Source: DATKSG01 sp035531775 (GTDB taxonomy: Bacteria; Actinomycetota; Acidimicrobiia; Acidimicrobiales; UBA8190). From it: 64,000 bases of DNA. The number at the start of each line of letters is the position of its first letter. The first letter of the stretch is position 1. A program made the translations under genes and the position numbers. The notes under the pieces were generated by a model, which worked only from the letters and a program-made list of their open reading frames with translations, did no database searches and was not told the DNA's origin. Where the stretch lies: the NCBI GenBank assembly GCA_035531775.1, contig DATKSG010000014.1, positions 8,951-72,950 of the forward strand. The letters are read 5' to 3'. Positions 50,744 through 59,882 of this stretch are shown in pieces.

Positions 50744-51936
50744 CCACCCGTTACACATTCACGTCGGAATCGGTGACCGAGGGCCACCCCGACAAGATGG
50801 CCGACCAGATCTCCGACGCCGTCCTCGACGCCGTGATCGACCAGGACCCCAGGGCCCGCGTGGCGTGCGAGACCATGTTGACCACGGGGCTCGTGGTGGT
50901 CGCCGGTGAGATCTCCACGTCGTGTTACATCGACATTCCCTCTGTGGTGCGGGCCGTGGTGTGCGACATCGGTTACGACAACGACGCCCATGGCTTCAAC
51001 GGCCGCACGTGCGGGGTCATGGTGGCCCTCGACGAGCAGTCGCCCGACATCGCTCAAGGAGTGACCGCCGCCCACGAGGTGCGCTCGGGGTCAGGCGGAG
51101 AGGACCAGCTCAACGCCCAGGGGGCGGGTGACCAGGGGATGATGTTCGGCTACGCCTGCGACGAGACACCCGACCTCATGCCGCTGCCCATCTGGTTGGC
51201 CCACCGCCTGGCCCAGCGCCTGGCCCAGGTGCGCCGGGTGGGAGTGCTCCCGTACCTGCGTCCTGACGGCAAGACCCAGGTGAGCGTGATCTACGAGGAC
51301 GGGCGGCCGGTGGCCATCGACACCATCTTGGTGTCGACGCAGCACGCGCCGGGCGTCGACATCGAGACACTGCTGTTGCCCGACCTGCGTGAGCACGTGA
51401 TCCACCCGCTGCTCCCACCCGATCTCGACTCGTCCAAGCTGCGTATCCTGGCCAACCCCACCGGGCGTTTCGAGCTCGGTGGCCCCCACGCCGATACCGG
51501 CCTAACCGGCCGCAAGATCATCGTGGACACCTACGGCGGTATGGCCCGTCACGGGGGCGGCGCCTTCTCGGGCAAGGACCCGTCCAAGGTGGACCGCTCG
51601 GCTGCCTATGCGGCGCGCTGGGTGGCCAAGCACGTGGTGGCGGCGGGTGCCGCCCAGCGCTGCGAGGTCCAGGTGGCCTACGCCATTGGCGTGGCCCGTC
51701 CCGTGTCACTGATGGTGGAGACTTTCGGAACCGCCGCCGTCGACCCTCAGGCCATCGAGAAGGCTGTGCGGGAGGTCTTCGACCTCCGTCCGGCCGCCAT
51801 CGTGCGCGACCTGGACCTGCTGCGACCCATCTATCGCCGCACGGCCGCCTACGGGCACTTCGGTCGCTCGGACAAGGAGCTCACGTGGGAGGCCACGCCG
51901 CGGGTGGAGGAGCTCAAGCGGGCCCTGGGGCTGTAG
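50740..51936 (+). CDS. metK: S-adenosylmethionine synthetase
   Basis: Forms SAM from methionine and ATP. The 398-residue protein has FTSESVTEGHPDKMADQISD, the ATP loop GAGDQGMMFGYACDET, GRFELGGPHADTGLTGRKI and GGGAFSGKDPSKVDRS. No SAM riboswitch precedes it: the gene is fused to coaBC by a GTGA overlap, with GAGGAG upstream. SAM from this enzyme also feeds the radical SAM protein in the window. Confidence 0.98.
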   Translation: MTTRYTFTSESVTEGHPDKMADQISDAVLDAVIDQDPRARVACETMLTTGLVVVAGEISTSCYIDIPSVVRAVVCDIGYDNDAHGFNGRTCGVMVALDEQSPDIAQGVTAAHEVRSGSGGEDQLNAQGAGDQGMMFGYACDETPDLMPLPIWLAHRLAQRLAQVRRVGVLPYLRPDGKTQVSVIYEDGRPVAIDTILVSTQHAPGVDIETLLLPDLREHVIHPLLPPDLDSSKLRILANPTGRFELGGPHADTGLTGRKIIVDTYGGMARHGGGAFSGKDPSKVDRSAAYAARWVAKHVVAAGAAQRCEVQVAYAIGVARPVSLMVETFGTAAVDPQAIEKAVREVFDLRPAAIVRDLDLLRPIYRRTAAYGHFGRSDKELTWEATPRVEELKRALGL

Positions 51937-51995
51937 CGGGGGTACCGCCGGGCCCCGACGCCGACGGCCCGGACCGCCCGGGCGGTCACGACGCA

Positions 51996-53891
51996 GTGCC
52001 CGTGGAGCGAGCGGATCCCGTGGAGCGAGCGGATCCCGTGGAACGCGTTGTGCGCGTTGCGCCCGATGTGGCCGCCGTGCGCAAGGAGTTCGACTATCTG
52101 GTGCCCGCCGCCCTGGCCGAGTCGGTGCGCGTGGGCACCGAGGTGCGCGTGGCCCTGCACGGGCGCTCGGTGGCGGGATGGGTGGTGGCCGACGGCGTGG
52201 CGCCGCCGACCGGCGTGACCTTGCGCCCGCTCACCGCCGTGCGTGGCTGGGGGCCGCCCCCGGCCGTGGTGGAGCTGGCCCGATGGGCGGCCTGGCGCTG
52301 GGCCGGGCCGGTGACGGCGCTGTTGCGCACCGCCTCCCCGCCGACGTTGGTGCGGGCGCTGCCCCCGCTGTCCCCACCGGTAGCCAGCACTGCCAGTTCT
52401 TTGGGTCCACCGGCGAATCGGGTGACGGGAAGCGACGAGCTGTGGGGCGAAGCGCTGGCCGGCGGAGCCAGCGTGCTTCGCCTGGCGCCGGCAGTCGACA
52501 CCGGCGAGGTGGTGGAGGCGGCGGCACGACTGGTTGGTCGCGGGCCCGCTGGGTCCTCGGCCGGGGTGGTGGTCCTGGCCCCCGGCATCGGCGAGGCCCG
52601 GCGACTGGCTGGGCGCCTGCGCCAGGGGGGGCACCGGGTGGCGTTGCTCCCCGAGCAGTGGGCCATGGCCCGGGCCGGCGGATGCGTGGCGGTCGGGGCC
52701 AGGGCGGCGGCATTCGCCCCCCTGCCGGCGTTGGCCGCCGCGGTGGTCCTCGACGCCCATGACGAGGTGTACCACGAGGAGCGCACCCCGACCTGGTGCG
52801 CGTGGCAGGTGGTGGCCGAGCGGGCCCGGCTCGACGTTGCGCCGTGCGTGCTCGTCTCGCCTTGCCCCACCTTGGACCTGCTCGAGGCCGCCCACCTGGT
52901 GGTGCCGTCGCCAGCTGACGAGCGTAGGGGCTGGCCGGTGGTGGAAGTGATCGACCGCCGCGGCGACGACCCGCGTAGGGGGCTGTACTCGGACCGACTG
53001 GTTGCGGCCCTGCGATGGGCGGCGGCCGGAGCCGGACGCAAGGTGGTGTGCGTGCTCAATCGCACCGGCCGGATCCGCCTTTCGGCGTGCGCCGCCTGCG
53101 GCGAGCTCGTGCGTTGCCAACGATGCGGTGGCGCCCTGCAGTCGCGCTCGGCGGAGGCCGGAGCTGATGCCGGGCTGCAGTGCGGGCGCTGCGGCCTCGA
53201 GCGGCCCAAGGTTTGCGCCCAGTGCGGGGGCACGCGCCTCAAGGCCCTTCGGGTGGGCGTGGGGCGAGCCCGCGAGGAGATCGAGGTACTGGCCGGGGTG
53301 CCGGTGGCCGAGGTGAGCGCCGCGTCCGCCGCCGGTCCCGAACCCATCGGCGCCGGTCCGGACCCGGACAGCGCCTCGGTGGTGATCGGCACCGAGGCGG
53401 TGCTGCACCGGTTGGGGCGAGCCGACGTGGTCGCCTTCTTGGACTTCGACGCCGAGTTGTTGGCCCCCCGCTACGGCGCCGGGGAGCAGGCCATGTCCCT
53501 GCTGGCCAAGGCGGCGCGTCTGGTGGGGCCGAGAGCGACGGACGCCGAAGACCGCCGGCGGGTCTTGGTCCAGACGCGCCAGCCTGGCCACCCGGCGGTG
53601 CTGGCCGCCGTAGGTGCCGACCCCGCCCTATTGGCCGGCGCCGAGCGCGATGTGCGCGGCGCCCTCGGTCTCCCCCCGTACGGGGCCATGGCCCTGCTGT
53701 CGGGCCCGGCGGCCGAGGGCTACGGTGCCGCCCTGCGGGCGGTAGCCCCCGACGGGGTCGAAGTGGGCGGCCCGCACGACGGTGCCTGGTCGGTGCGCGC
53801 CGGCGATCACGCCGCGCTGTGCGACCTGCTGGCGGCCACGGCCCGGCCACCGGGCCGGCTACGGGTGGAGGTGGACCCGCTTCGGGCCTAG
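51996..53891 (+). CDS. priA: PriA-like primosomal protein N' lacking helicase motifs
   Basis: Replication restart factor family. The N-terminal DNA-binding domain is visible (RVVRVAPDVAAVRKEFDYLV), as are paired zinc motifs (CAACGELVRCQRCGG, CGRCGLERPKVCAQCGG). The Walker A GxTGSGKTE is gone (LRLAPAVDTGEVV) and the DEAH box is altered (LDAHDEVYHEERTP), as in other actinobacterial PriA proteins, so it should not unwind DNA with ATP. GTG 51996 is the first canonical start after metK. GTG 52002, 52020 and 52038 follow; the last gives the best family start. Length is about 617-631 residues. Confidence 0.88.
   Translation: MPVERADPVERADPVERVVRVAPDVAAVRKEFDYLVPAALAESVRVGTEVRVALHGRSVAGWVVADGVAPPTGVTLRPLTAVRGWGPPPAVVELARWAAWRWAGPVTALLRTASPPTLVRALPPLSPPVASTASSLGPPANRVTGSDELWGEALAGGASVLRLAPAVDTGEVVEAAARLVGRGPAGSSAGVVVLAPGIGEARRLAGRLRQGGHRVALLPEQWAMARAGGCVAVGARAAAFAPLPALAAAVVLDAHDEVYHEERTPTWCAWQVVAERARLDVAPCVLVSPCPTLDLLEAAHLVVPSPADERRGWPVVEVIDRRGDDPRRGLYSDRLVAALRWAAAGAGRKVVCVLNRTGRIRLSACAACGELVRCQRCGGALQSRSAEAGADAGLQCGRCGLERPKVCAQCGGTRLKALRVGVGRAREEIEVLAGVPVAEVSAASAAGPEPIGAGPDPDSASVVIGTEAVLHRLGRADVVAFLDFDAELLAPRYGAGEQAMSLLAKAARLVGPRATDAEDRRRVLVQTRQPGHPAVLAAVGADPALLAGAERDVRGALGLPPYGAMALLSGPAAEGYGAALRAVAPDGVEVGGPHDGAWSVRAGDHAALCDLLAATARPPGRLRVEVDPLRA
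52002..52043 (+). repeat. 18-base tandem repeat at the priA start
   Basis: GTGGAGCGAGCGGATCCC occurs twice in tandem (52002-52019 and 52020-52037), and its beginning recurs imperfectly from 52038. Each copy begins with an in-frame GTG and encodes VERADP. The number of copies may vary without breaking the frame. Confidence 0.8.
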
Positions 53892-53894
53892 CGT
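53889..53894 (+). promoter_or_regulatory. Candidate -10 element before the aldehyde dehydrogenase
   Basis: TAGCGT overlaps the priA stop codon and lies 30 bases before ATG 53925. CAGGAGGGG provides a ribosome binding site. Confidence 0.35.
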
Positions 53895-53924
53895 GGGCCG
53901 CCAGCGGCGAGCACAGGAGGGGAT

Positions 53925-55370
53925 ATGGCCGAGCTGACCATGACGATCGGCGGAGAGTCGCCGTCCACTGAAGGCACCTTCGGGGTGCGCAACCCGGCGA
54001 CAGGCGAGGTGTTCGCCGAGGCGCCCGAGTGCACACGTTCCCAGTTGGACGCGGCCATGGAATCGGCGGCCAAGGCGTACGGCGACTGGCGGCTCGACGA
54101 AGACGTCCGGCGCCAGGCTCTGCGCGACATGGCCGGCGTCCTCATGGGAGCGCTCGGCGAGTTGGCGCCCCTGCTCACGGCCGAGCAGGGCAAGCCTCTG
54201 AACGATGCCAATCTCGAGATCTTCGGCTCGGCCATGTGGTGCACGTACTACGCGGACCTGGAACGACCCCGTGAGGTCATCCAGGACGACGCCGAGGCAC
54301 TGGTCGAGGTGGTGCGACGCCCCCTCGGTGTGGTGGGCGCCATCACCCCGTGGAACTTCCCGCTCAACCTGGCCTTCTGGAAGATCGCCCCCGCCCTGCT
54401 GGCCGGCAACACGCTCGTGCTCAAGCCGTCACCGTTCACGCCGCTCACCACACTGCGTGCCGCCGAGCTGCTGCGCCAAGTCCTTCCGCCCGGCGTCCTC
54501 AACGTGGTGAGCGGCGGCGACGAACTCGGGGCTTGGATGACCGGGCACCCGGTGCCGCGCAAGATCAGCTTCACCGGCTCCATCGAGACCGGCAAGAAGG
54601 TGGCCATGTCGGCGGCCCCCGACTTGAAGCGTGTCACCTTGGAGCTCGGCGGGAACGATGCCGCCATCGTTCTCGACGACGCCGATCCGGCGGCAGTGGC
54701 CGACGGGCTCTTCGGCGGGGCGTTCGCCAACAACGGGCAGGTGTGCTCGGCCATCAAGCGCGTGTACGTGCCCGAGGGCATCTACGACGACGTGGTGGAG
54801 GCCTTGGCCACGCGGGCCCGGGCCATCAAGGTGGGCGACGGCACCGACCCCGAGAGCAAGCTGGGCCCCATCAACAACGCCCCGCAGTTCGAGCGGGTGA
54901 AGGAGTTGGTGGCCGACGCCCTGGCTCACGGGGCCACCGCCGCCGCCGGCGGCAAGGCCATGGACCGGCCCGGCTACTTCTTCGAACCCACCATCCTGGC
55001 CGGGTTGTCAGACGGCACGCGCATCGTGGACGAGGAGCAGTTCGGCCCGGCGCTGCCGGTGATCGCCTATCGCGACCTCGAAGACGCGGTTGCCAGAGCC
55101 AACGCCACCAACTTCGGCTTGAGCGGCTCGGTGTGGGGGGCCGACGAGGAACGCGCCGCCGAGGTGGCGGGACGCCTCGAGTGCGGCACGGCATGGGTGA
55201 ACGTCCACATCGCCCTGGCCCCGCACCAGCCGTTCGGCGGCTTCAAGTGGAGCGGGGTGGGCGTCGAGAACGGCCCGTGGGGTCTGGCCGGCTTCACTGA
55301 GATCCAAGCGGTGCACCGTTCGCGTACTGGCACCGGCCTCAGCCCCATCACTTCGATGGCCCTGCCCTAG
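53925..55370 (+). CDS. NAD(P)-dependent aldehyde dehydrogenase
   Basis: Oxidises an aldehyde to an acid. The 481-residue protein has GVVGAITPWNFPLNLAFWKI, the cofactor loop FTGSIETGKKV, the active-site Glu in LELGGNDA, and the catalytic Cys in NNGQVCSAIKR, followed by EQFGPALPVI and PFGGFKWSG. The substrate cannot be named; it resembles broad-range enzymes. A strong AGGAGGGG precedes ATG 53925. It appears to be a single-gene unit between priA and def. Confidence 0.93.
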   Translation: MAELTMTIGGESPSTEGTFGVRNPATGEVFAEAPECTRSQLDAAMESAAKAYGDWRLDEDVRRQALRDMAGVLMGALGELAPLLTAEQGKPLNDANLEIFGSAMWCTYYADLERPREVIQDDAEALVEVVRRPLGVVGAITPWNFPLNLAFWKIAPALLAGNTLVLKPSPFTPLTTLRAAELLRQVLPPGVLNVVSGGDELGAWMTGHPVPRKISFTGSIETGKKVAMSAAPDLKRVTLELGGNDAAIVLDDADPAAVADGLFGGAFANNGQVCSAIKRVYVPEGIYDDVVEALATRARAIKVGDGTDPESKLGPINNAPQFERVKELVADALAHGATAAAGGKAMDRPGYFFEPTILAGLSDGTRIVDEEQFGPALPVIAYRDLEDAVARANATNFGLSGSVWGADEERAAEVAGRLECGTAWVNVHIALAPHQPFGGFKWSGVGVENGPWGLAGFTEIQAVHRSRTGTGLSPITSMALP

Positions 55371-55438
55371 CGGCTCAAGGCCCTGCCCGAGCGGTTCGGG
55401 GGCCGCCGGTCGGCGACGGGGTGCCGGCTGGTGCCCGG

Positions 55439-55444
55439 TACGAT
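55439..55444 (+). promoter_or_regulatory. Leaderless-type -10 element, def
   Basis: TACGAT, then 6 bases, then GTG 55451. No ribosome binding site is present, which fits a leaderless mRNA. Confidence 0.5.
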
Positions 55445-55450
55445 GCAGAG

Positions 55451-56020
55451 GTGTCGAACTACGCCATTCGCACCTACGGCGACCCCGTGCTTCGTCAGCG
55501 CGCCCGTGAGGTCGAGGACATCGACGGTCGCCTGAAGCAACTGGCCGACGACATGGCTCTCACCATGTACGAGGCACCCGGCGTGGGCCTGGCCGCTCCT
55601 CAGGTGGGCATCCAGAAGCGGTTGTTCGTATTCGACGTAGGCGACGGTGAGGGGCCGCGCACCGTGGTGAACCCGGTGGTGACCGAGGCCCGTGGCGAGT
55701 GGACGTATGAGGAGGGGTGCTTGTCGGTGCCCGGCTTGTCGTGGCCCATTGTCCGATCCAAGGAAGTCCATCTCCAGGGCTACGACCTCGACGGCAACGA
55801 AGTGTCGGTGGACGCTGACGAGTTCCTGGCCCGCGTGTTCCAGCACGAAGTCGACCATCTCGACGGGGTGCTGCTGGTGGAGCGCCTAGATGACGACCAG
55901 CGCCGCCAGGCCCTTCGGGTGCTGCGCGCCCGCGCCCTGCACCTGCCCACCGACGATCCCGACGGGCTGTCCACGCTCACGGCCGAGCAGCACGGTGCCG
56001 GTGACGGACACCGGCTCTGA
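55451..56020 (+). CDS. def: Peptide deformylase
   Basis: Metal enzyme that removes the formyl group from nascent proteins. The 189-residue protein has the three family motifs: GVGLAAPQVG, EEGCLSVPG and QHEVDHLDG, with the Cys and two His metal ligands. GTG 55451 gives the standard N-terminus SNYAIRTYGDPVLRQRA. A longer frame from 55421 is not supported. It acts with the product of fmt, the next gene. Confidence 0.97.
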   Translation: MSNYAIRTYGDPVLRQRAREVEDIDGRLKQLADDMALTMYEAPGVGLAAPQVGIQKRLFVFDVGDGEGPRTVVNPVVTEARGEWTYEEGCLSVPGLSWPIVRSKEVHLQGYDLDGNEVSVDADEFLARVFQHEVDHLDGVLLVERLDDDQRRQALRVLRARALHLPTDDPDGLSTLTAEQHGAGDGHRL

Positions 56021-56045
56021 CCGGCGCCCGCTACAGCGGCGCCGA

Positions 56046-56051
56046 TAGGTT
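56046..56051 (+). promoter_or_regulatory. Leaderless-type -10 element, fmt
   Basis: TAGGTT, then 7 bases, then TTG 56059. The geometry supports the unusual TTG start. Confidence 0.45.
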
Positions 56052-56058
56052 CCCCGCT

Positions 56059-56949
56059 TTGGCCCGCCTGGTCTACCTGGGCTCGCCATCGGCCGCCGTG
56101 GCCCCGCTGCGGTCCCTGGTGGCCGCCGGGCACGACGTGGCCCTGGTGATATCGCGCCCCGATACCCGGCGCGGTCGCGGCTCGGAGGTGACGCCCAGTC
56201 CGGTGAAGGCCGCCGCTGTCGACCTCGGGCTAAGCGTGGCCGACGGCCTCGATGCGCTGGCCGGTGTCGACTCCGAGCTCGGCGTGGTGGTGGCCTATGG
56301 CCGGATCGTGCCGGCGTCGGTGCTCGACGCGCTGGCCATGGTCAACCTCCACTTCTCGTTGCTACCGCGCTGGCGGGGGGCGGCGCCGGTGGAACGAGCG
56401 GTGCTGGCCGGCGACACCGACACCGGGGTGTGTCTCATGCGCCTCGAAGCCGGCCTCGACACCGGCCCGGTCCTCTTGCGCCGTGCCGTGTCCATCGGGC
56501 CCGACGAACACGCCGGCGCTCTGACCGATCGGTTGTCGGCGCTCGGTGCGAAGCTGCTGTGCTCGGCCCTGGCCGGGGGGGTAGGGGGCCTCGGCCCCGG
56601 GGAGCCCCAGCGAGGTGAGCCCATCTACGCGGCCAAGCTCGAGGTCGGGGACCTGGCACTTCACTGGGACCGAAGCGCCGAGGAGCTCCATCGGGTCGTG
56701 CGCCTCGACCGGGCCTGGACCACCTTCCGGGACCGACGCCTACGCGTCCTCGACGCCGGTGTCGATGCCGCCGCCCACCTGGGGCCACCGGGTACCGTGA
56801 GCGACGCAGCGGTCAGCACCGGATCGGGCGCCTTGGTGCTGCGCGTCGTCCAGCCCGAGGGCAAGCGGCCGATGGACGCCGCTGCCTGGTGGCGTGGCGT
56901 GCGCCCGAAGCCCGGCGAGCGGCTCTTCACGCCCGACACCGACCGGTAG
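56059..56949 (+). CDS. fmt: Methionyl-tRNA formyltransferase
   Basis: Formylates initiator Met-tRNA with 10-formyl-THF. The 296-residue protein has the N-terminal Rossmann part (RLVYLGSPSAAVAPLRSLV). The catalytic region is NLHFSLLPRWRGAAPVERAV with Asn and His, then GLDTGPVL with Asp. A C-terminal OB domain holds the tRNA. The start is TTG, the only fitting codon, placed 7 bases after a -10 element. Its stop TAG supplies the first bases of the rpe -10. Confidence 0.95.
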   Translation: MARLVYLGSPSAAVAPLRSLVAAGHDVALVISRPDTRRGRGSEVTPSPVKAAAVDLGLSVADGLDALAGVDSELGVVVAYGRIVPASVLDALAMVNLHFSLLPRWRGAAPVERAVLAGDTDTGVCLMRLEAGLDTGPVLLRRAVSIGPDEHAGALTDRLSALGAKLLCSALAGGVGGLGPGEPQRGEPIYAAKLEVGDLALHWDRSAEELHRVVRLDRAWTTFRDRRLRVLDAGVDAAAHLGPPGTVSDAAVSTGSGALVLRVVQPEGKRPMDAAAWWRGVRPKPGERLFTPDTDR

Positions 56950-56952
56950 GCT
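56947..56952 (+). promoter_or_regulatory. Leaderless-type -10 element, rpe
   Basis: TAGGCT, then 7 bases, then ATG 56960. The hexamer includes the fmt stop codon. Confidence 0.45.
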
Positions 56953-56959
56953 CCCGCCG

Positions 56960-57637
56960 ATGTTGCGCATCGCGCCCTCGGTGCTGTCGGCCGACTTCGG
57001 CAACCTGGCCGAGGAGGTGGGTGCGGTGGCCTCGGAGGCCGACTGGCTGCACGTGGACGTCATGGACGGCCACTTCGTTCCCAACCTCACCATCGGCCCG
57101 CCGGTGGTGCAGTCGCTGCGGCGCCACTCGGGGCTGTTCTTCGACTGCCACCTCATGATGACCAACCCCGGGGACTACCTCGAGGCCTTCCGCCAGGCCG
57201 GCGCCGACGGGTGCACGGTGCATGTGGAAGTGGGCGACACCGCCGCCCTTCTGGCCGAGGCCAAGGCCTTGGGAATGAAAGCAGGGGTGGCGCTCAACCC
57301 CGACACGCCCTTCGAGGCGGTGGCGCCCGTGCTCGACCAGGTCGACCTGGTGCTGTGCATGACCGTGTTCCCGGGTTTCGGCGGCCAGGCCTTCATGGCG
57401 GAGGTGCTGCCCAAGATCGAGCAGGTCCGTCGGGCCCTCGACCGGGCCGGCTCGGCCGCCGAGCTCGAGGTGGACGGTGGCATCGACGAGGAGACCGCCG
57501 TACTCGTCACCCGGGCCGGAGCCCGGGTGCTCGTGGCCGGGTCGGCCATCTTCGGTGACGAACGACCGTGGGAAGCCGCCCGGCGCATCCGGCTGGCCGC
57601 CCAGAAAGCCCTGCCGGGGGGGCAAGTAGACTCGTGA
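56960..57637 (+). CDS. rpe: Ribulose-phosphate 3-epimerase
   Basis: Interconverts ribulose 5-phosphate and xylulose 5-phosphate. The 225-residue barrel has IAPSVLSADFGNL, the metal-binding HVDVMDGHFVPNLTIGP, FDCHLMMTNP, VFPGFGGQAF and ELEVDGGIDEETA. Ribulose 5-phosphate is a substrate of RibBA encoded two genes on, so its position before ribD is metabolically sensible. The stop overlaps the ribD GTG. Confidence 0.97.
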   Translation: MLRIAPSVLSADFGNLAEEVGAVASEADWLHVDVMDGHFVPNLTIGPPVVQSLRRHSGLFFDCHLMMTNPGDYLEAFRQAGADGCTVHVEVGDTAALLAEAKALGMKAGVALNPDTPFEAVAPVLDQVDLVLCMTVFPGFGGQAFMAEVLPKIEQVRRALDRAGSAAELEVDGGIDEETAVLVTRAGARVLVAGSAIFGDERPWEAARRIRLAAQKALPGGQVDS

Positions 57638-58659
57638 GCACAATGGCACCGGCCTCGTACCCCGCGCCCGGCCCGGGCCCGGACGACGGGGCCGCCGACA
57701 TGGGCCGCGCCTTGGAGTTGGCGGCGTCGGTGCGCACCACCACGTCACCCAACCCGTGGGTGGGCGCCGTGCTCGTGGCCGGCCACAGCCGGTTCGAGGG
57801 AGCCACCGAGGCCCCCGGGGGGCGCCATGCCGAGGTTGTGGCCCTGCAGGCGGCCGGCGACCGAGCCGAGGGGGCCACGCTTTTCACCACGCTCGAGCCC
57901 TGCGCCCACGTCGGCCGCACGCCCCCGTGCGCCGAGGCTCTGGTGCGAGCCGGCGTGCGCCGCGTGGTCATCTCGGTGCTCGACTCGGACCCGCAGGTGG
58001 CCGGCCGGGGTGCGCAGTACCTGCGAGACCACGGGGTGTCGGTGGAGGTGGGCCTGGGGGAAGAAGCCACCGCCGAAGTGCTCGCCCCATACCTGAAGCA
58101 CCGCCGCACCGGTCGCCCGTGGGTCGTGCTCAAGCTGGCCGCCACACTCGACGGACGCATCGCCGCCCCCGACGGCTCGTCGCGGTGGCTCTCGGGTGAG
58201 GAGGCGCGCGCCGACGTCCAACGACTGCGCGCCGAGTCCGACGCCGTGCTGGTGGGCGCCGCCACCGTGCGCCGTGACGATCCCGAGCTGACCGTGCGTG
58301 GCGAGTCGGTTCCCGAACGCCAACCGTTGCGGGTGGTGCTCGGCCACGCCGCCGATGACGCCCGGGTGCACCCGGCTCTGCAATTCGAGGGCGATCTCGA
58401 GCCGGTCCTCGACGAACTCGGCGCCAAGGGCGTGTTGCAGCTGCTGGTCGAGGGCGGCGCGCACGTGGCCCACGCCTTTCACCAGGGCGCCCTGGTGGAC
58501 CGCTACGTGCTTTACCTCGTGCCGGCGCTGTTCGGGGGCGACGACGCCGTGCCCATGTTCGCCGGCCCGGGCGCGTCCTCCATGGAGGGCTTGTGGCGCG
58601 GGCGGCTCCTGTCGGTGCTGCGCCTCGGCCCCGACGTGCGGATCGAGTTGGCCGCCTGA
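57634..58659 (+). CDS. ribD: Bifunctional riboflavin deaminase/reductase RibD
   Basis: Deaminates and reduces the first pyrimidine intermediate of riboflavin synthesis. The 341-residue protein has the zinc deaminase site GRHAEVVAL and EPCAHVGRTPPC, then the reductase domain (VVLKLAATLDGRIAAPDGSS, LVEGGAHVAHAF). GTG 57634 overlaps the rpe stop; ATG 57643 is another option. No FMN riboswitch can fit upstream, as rpe abuts it. A separate ribE (riboflavin synthase) is not next to it. Confidence 0.95.
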   Translation: MSTMAPASYPAPGPGPDDGAADMGRALELAASVRTTTSPNPWVGAVLVAGHSRFEGATEAPGGRHAEVVALQAAGDRAEGATLFTTLEPCAHVGRTPPCAEALVRAGVRRVVISVLDSDPQVAGRGAQYLRDHGVSVEVGLGEEATAEVLAPYLKHRRTGRPWVVLKLAATLDGRIAAPDGSSRWLSGEEARADVQRLRAESDAVLVGAATVRRDDPELTVRGESVPERQPLRVVLGHAADDARVHPALQFEGDLEPVLDELGAKGVLQLLVEGGAHVAHAFHQGALVDRYVLYLVPALFGGDDAVPMFAGPGASSMEGLWRGRLLSVLRLGPDVRIELAA

Positions 58660-59882
58660 TGGCCTTCGCCCGGGTGGAGGACGCCGTGAAGGCCATCGGC
58701 CGCGGCGAGATCGTGGTGGTGGTGGACGACGAGGACCGCGAGAACGAGGGTGACCTGGTCATGGCGGCCGAGTTCGCCACGCCGGCATCCATCGCCTTCT
58801 TCCTGGCCCACACCTCAGGCGTGATCTGCGTGCCGCTAACCCCCGAGCGTGCCGACCAGCTCGATCTGCCGCTCATGGTGACGGCCAACACCGAGTCGCA
58901 GCGCACCGCTTTCACGGTGAGCGTTGACTATCGCCACGGGACCTCGACGGGCATCTCGGCCGAGGACCGCTCGGCCACCATCAGGGCGCTAATCGACCCT
59001 CACACCCGGCCGACCGATCTCAACCGGCCCGGCCACATCTTCCCGCTGCGATATCGCCCGGGCGGGGTGCTCAAGCGGGCCGGCCACACCGAGGCCACCA
59101 TCGACCTGGTGAAGGCGGCCGGCCTGCAGCCGGCCGGTGTGCTGTGCGAGATCGTGTCCGAAGACAAAACGGCCATGGCCCGCTTGCCCGAACTGGAGCG
59201 TTTCGCCGCCACCCACGGGCTTCTGCTCATCTCGATTGCCGACATCATTCGGTACCGGCGGCGCAAGGACAAACTGGTGCGTCGCATCGCCGGCCCGGCG
59301 CGCATCCCGACCGACTACGGCGAGTTCAACGGCTTCGCCTACGAGTCGGTCCTCGACGGCGAGCACCATCTGGCCGTGGTCCTCGGTGACGTGGCCGGCT
59401 GCCCGGACGTGCTGGTGCGCGTCCACTCCGAATGCCTCACCGGCGATGTCTTCGGATCCTTGCGTTGCGACTGCGGGCCGCAGCTGGCCGAGGCCGTGCG
59501 CCTAATTGCCGAGGAGGGTTGCGGCGTCGTCGTCTACCTGCGTGGCCACGAAGGACGAGGCATCGGCCTGGCCCACAAACTTCGGGCGTACCACCTCCAA
59601 GAGCAGGGACATGACACGGTGGACGCCAACTTGGAGCTCGGCCTGCCCGTCGACAACCGTGAATACGGGATCGGGGCGCAGATCCTGGTCGACTTGGGTG
59701 TCACCACCATGCGGCTAATGACCAACAACCCCATGAAGTACGGCGGCCTCGAAGGCTTCGGCCTCGACATCTCCGAGCGCGTGCCGCTGTCCTCGCGGCC
59801 GAACCCGGAGAACATCGAGTACCTGAGAACCAAGCGAGAGCGCCTGGGTCACCTGCTCGAGGGCCTCGATGACGTCCTCTGA
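58659..59882 (+). CDS. ribBA: Bifunctional RibBA (DHBP synthase / GTP cyclohydrolase II)
   Basis: The N-terminal half makes 3,4-dihydroxy-2-butanone 4-phosphate from ribulose 5-phosphate; the C-terminal half opens GTP. The 407-residue protein has DDEDRENEGDLVMAAEF and the RHGTSTGISAEDR block. The cyclohydrolase zinc site is SECLTGDVFGSLRCDCG, with RGHEGRGIG downstream. Both active sites look intact. It starts on the last base of the ribD stop and overlaps ribH by 14 bases. Confidence 0.97.
   Translation: MAFARVEDAVKAIGRGEIVVVVDDEDRENEGDLVMAAEFATPASIAFFLAHTSGVICVPLTPERADQLDLPLMVTANTESQRTAFTVSVDYRHGTSTGISAEDRSATIRALIDPHTRPTDLNRPGHIFPLRYRPGGVLKRAGHTEATIDLVKAAGLQPAGVLCEIVSEDKTAMARLPELERFAATHGLLLISIADIIRYRRRKDKLVRRIAGPARIPTDYGEFNGFAYESVLDGEHHLAVVLGDVAGCPDVLVRVHSECLTGDVFGSLRCDCGPQLAEAVRLIAEEGCGVVVYLRGHEGRGIGLAHKLRAYHLQEQGHDTVDANLELGLPVDNREYGIGAQILVDLGVTTMRLMTNNPMKYGGLEGFGLDISERVPLSSRPNPENIEYLRTKRERLGHLLEGLDDVL

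Noticed and set aside
50600..50760. SAM riboswitch before metK
   Set aside because: metK overlaps the coaBC stop, leaving no untranslated leader.
51849..53591. 580-codon open frame opposite priA
   Set aside because: Antisense shadow; priA zinc motifs fix the coding strand.
57560..57640. FMN riboswitch before ribD
   Set aside because: ribD overlaps the rpe stop, and no conserved RFN-type elements are seen.
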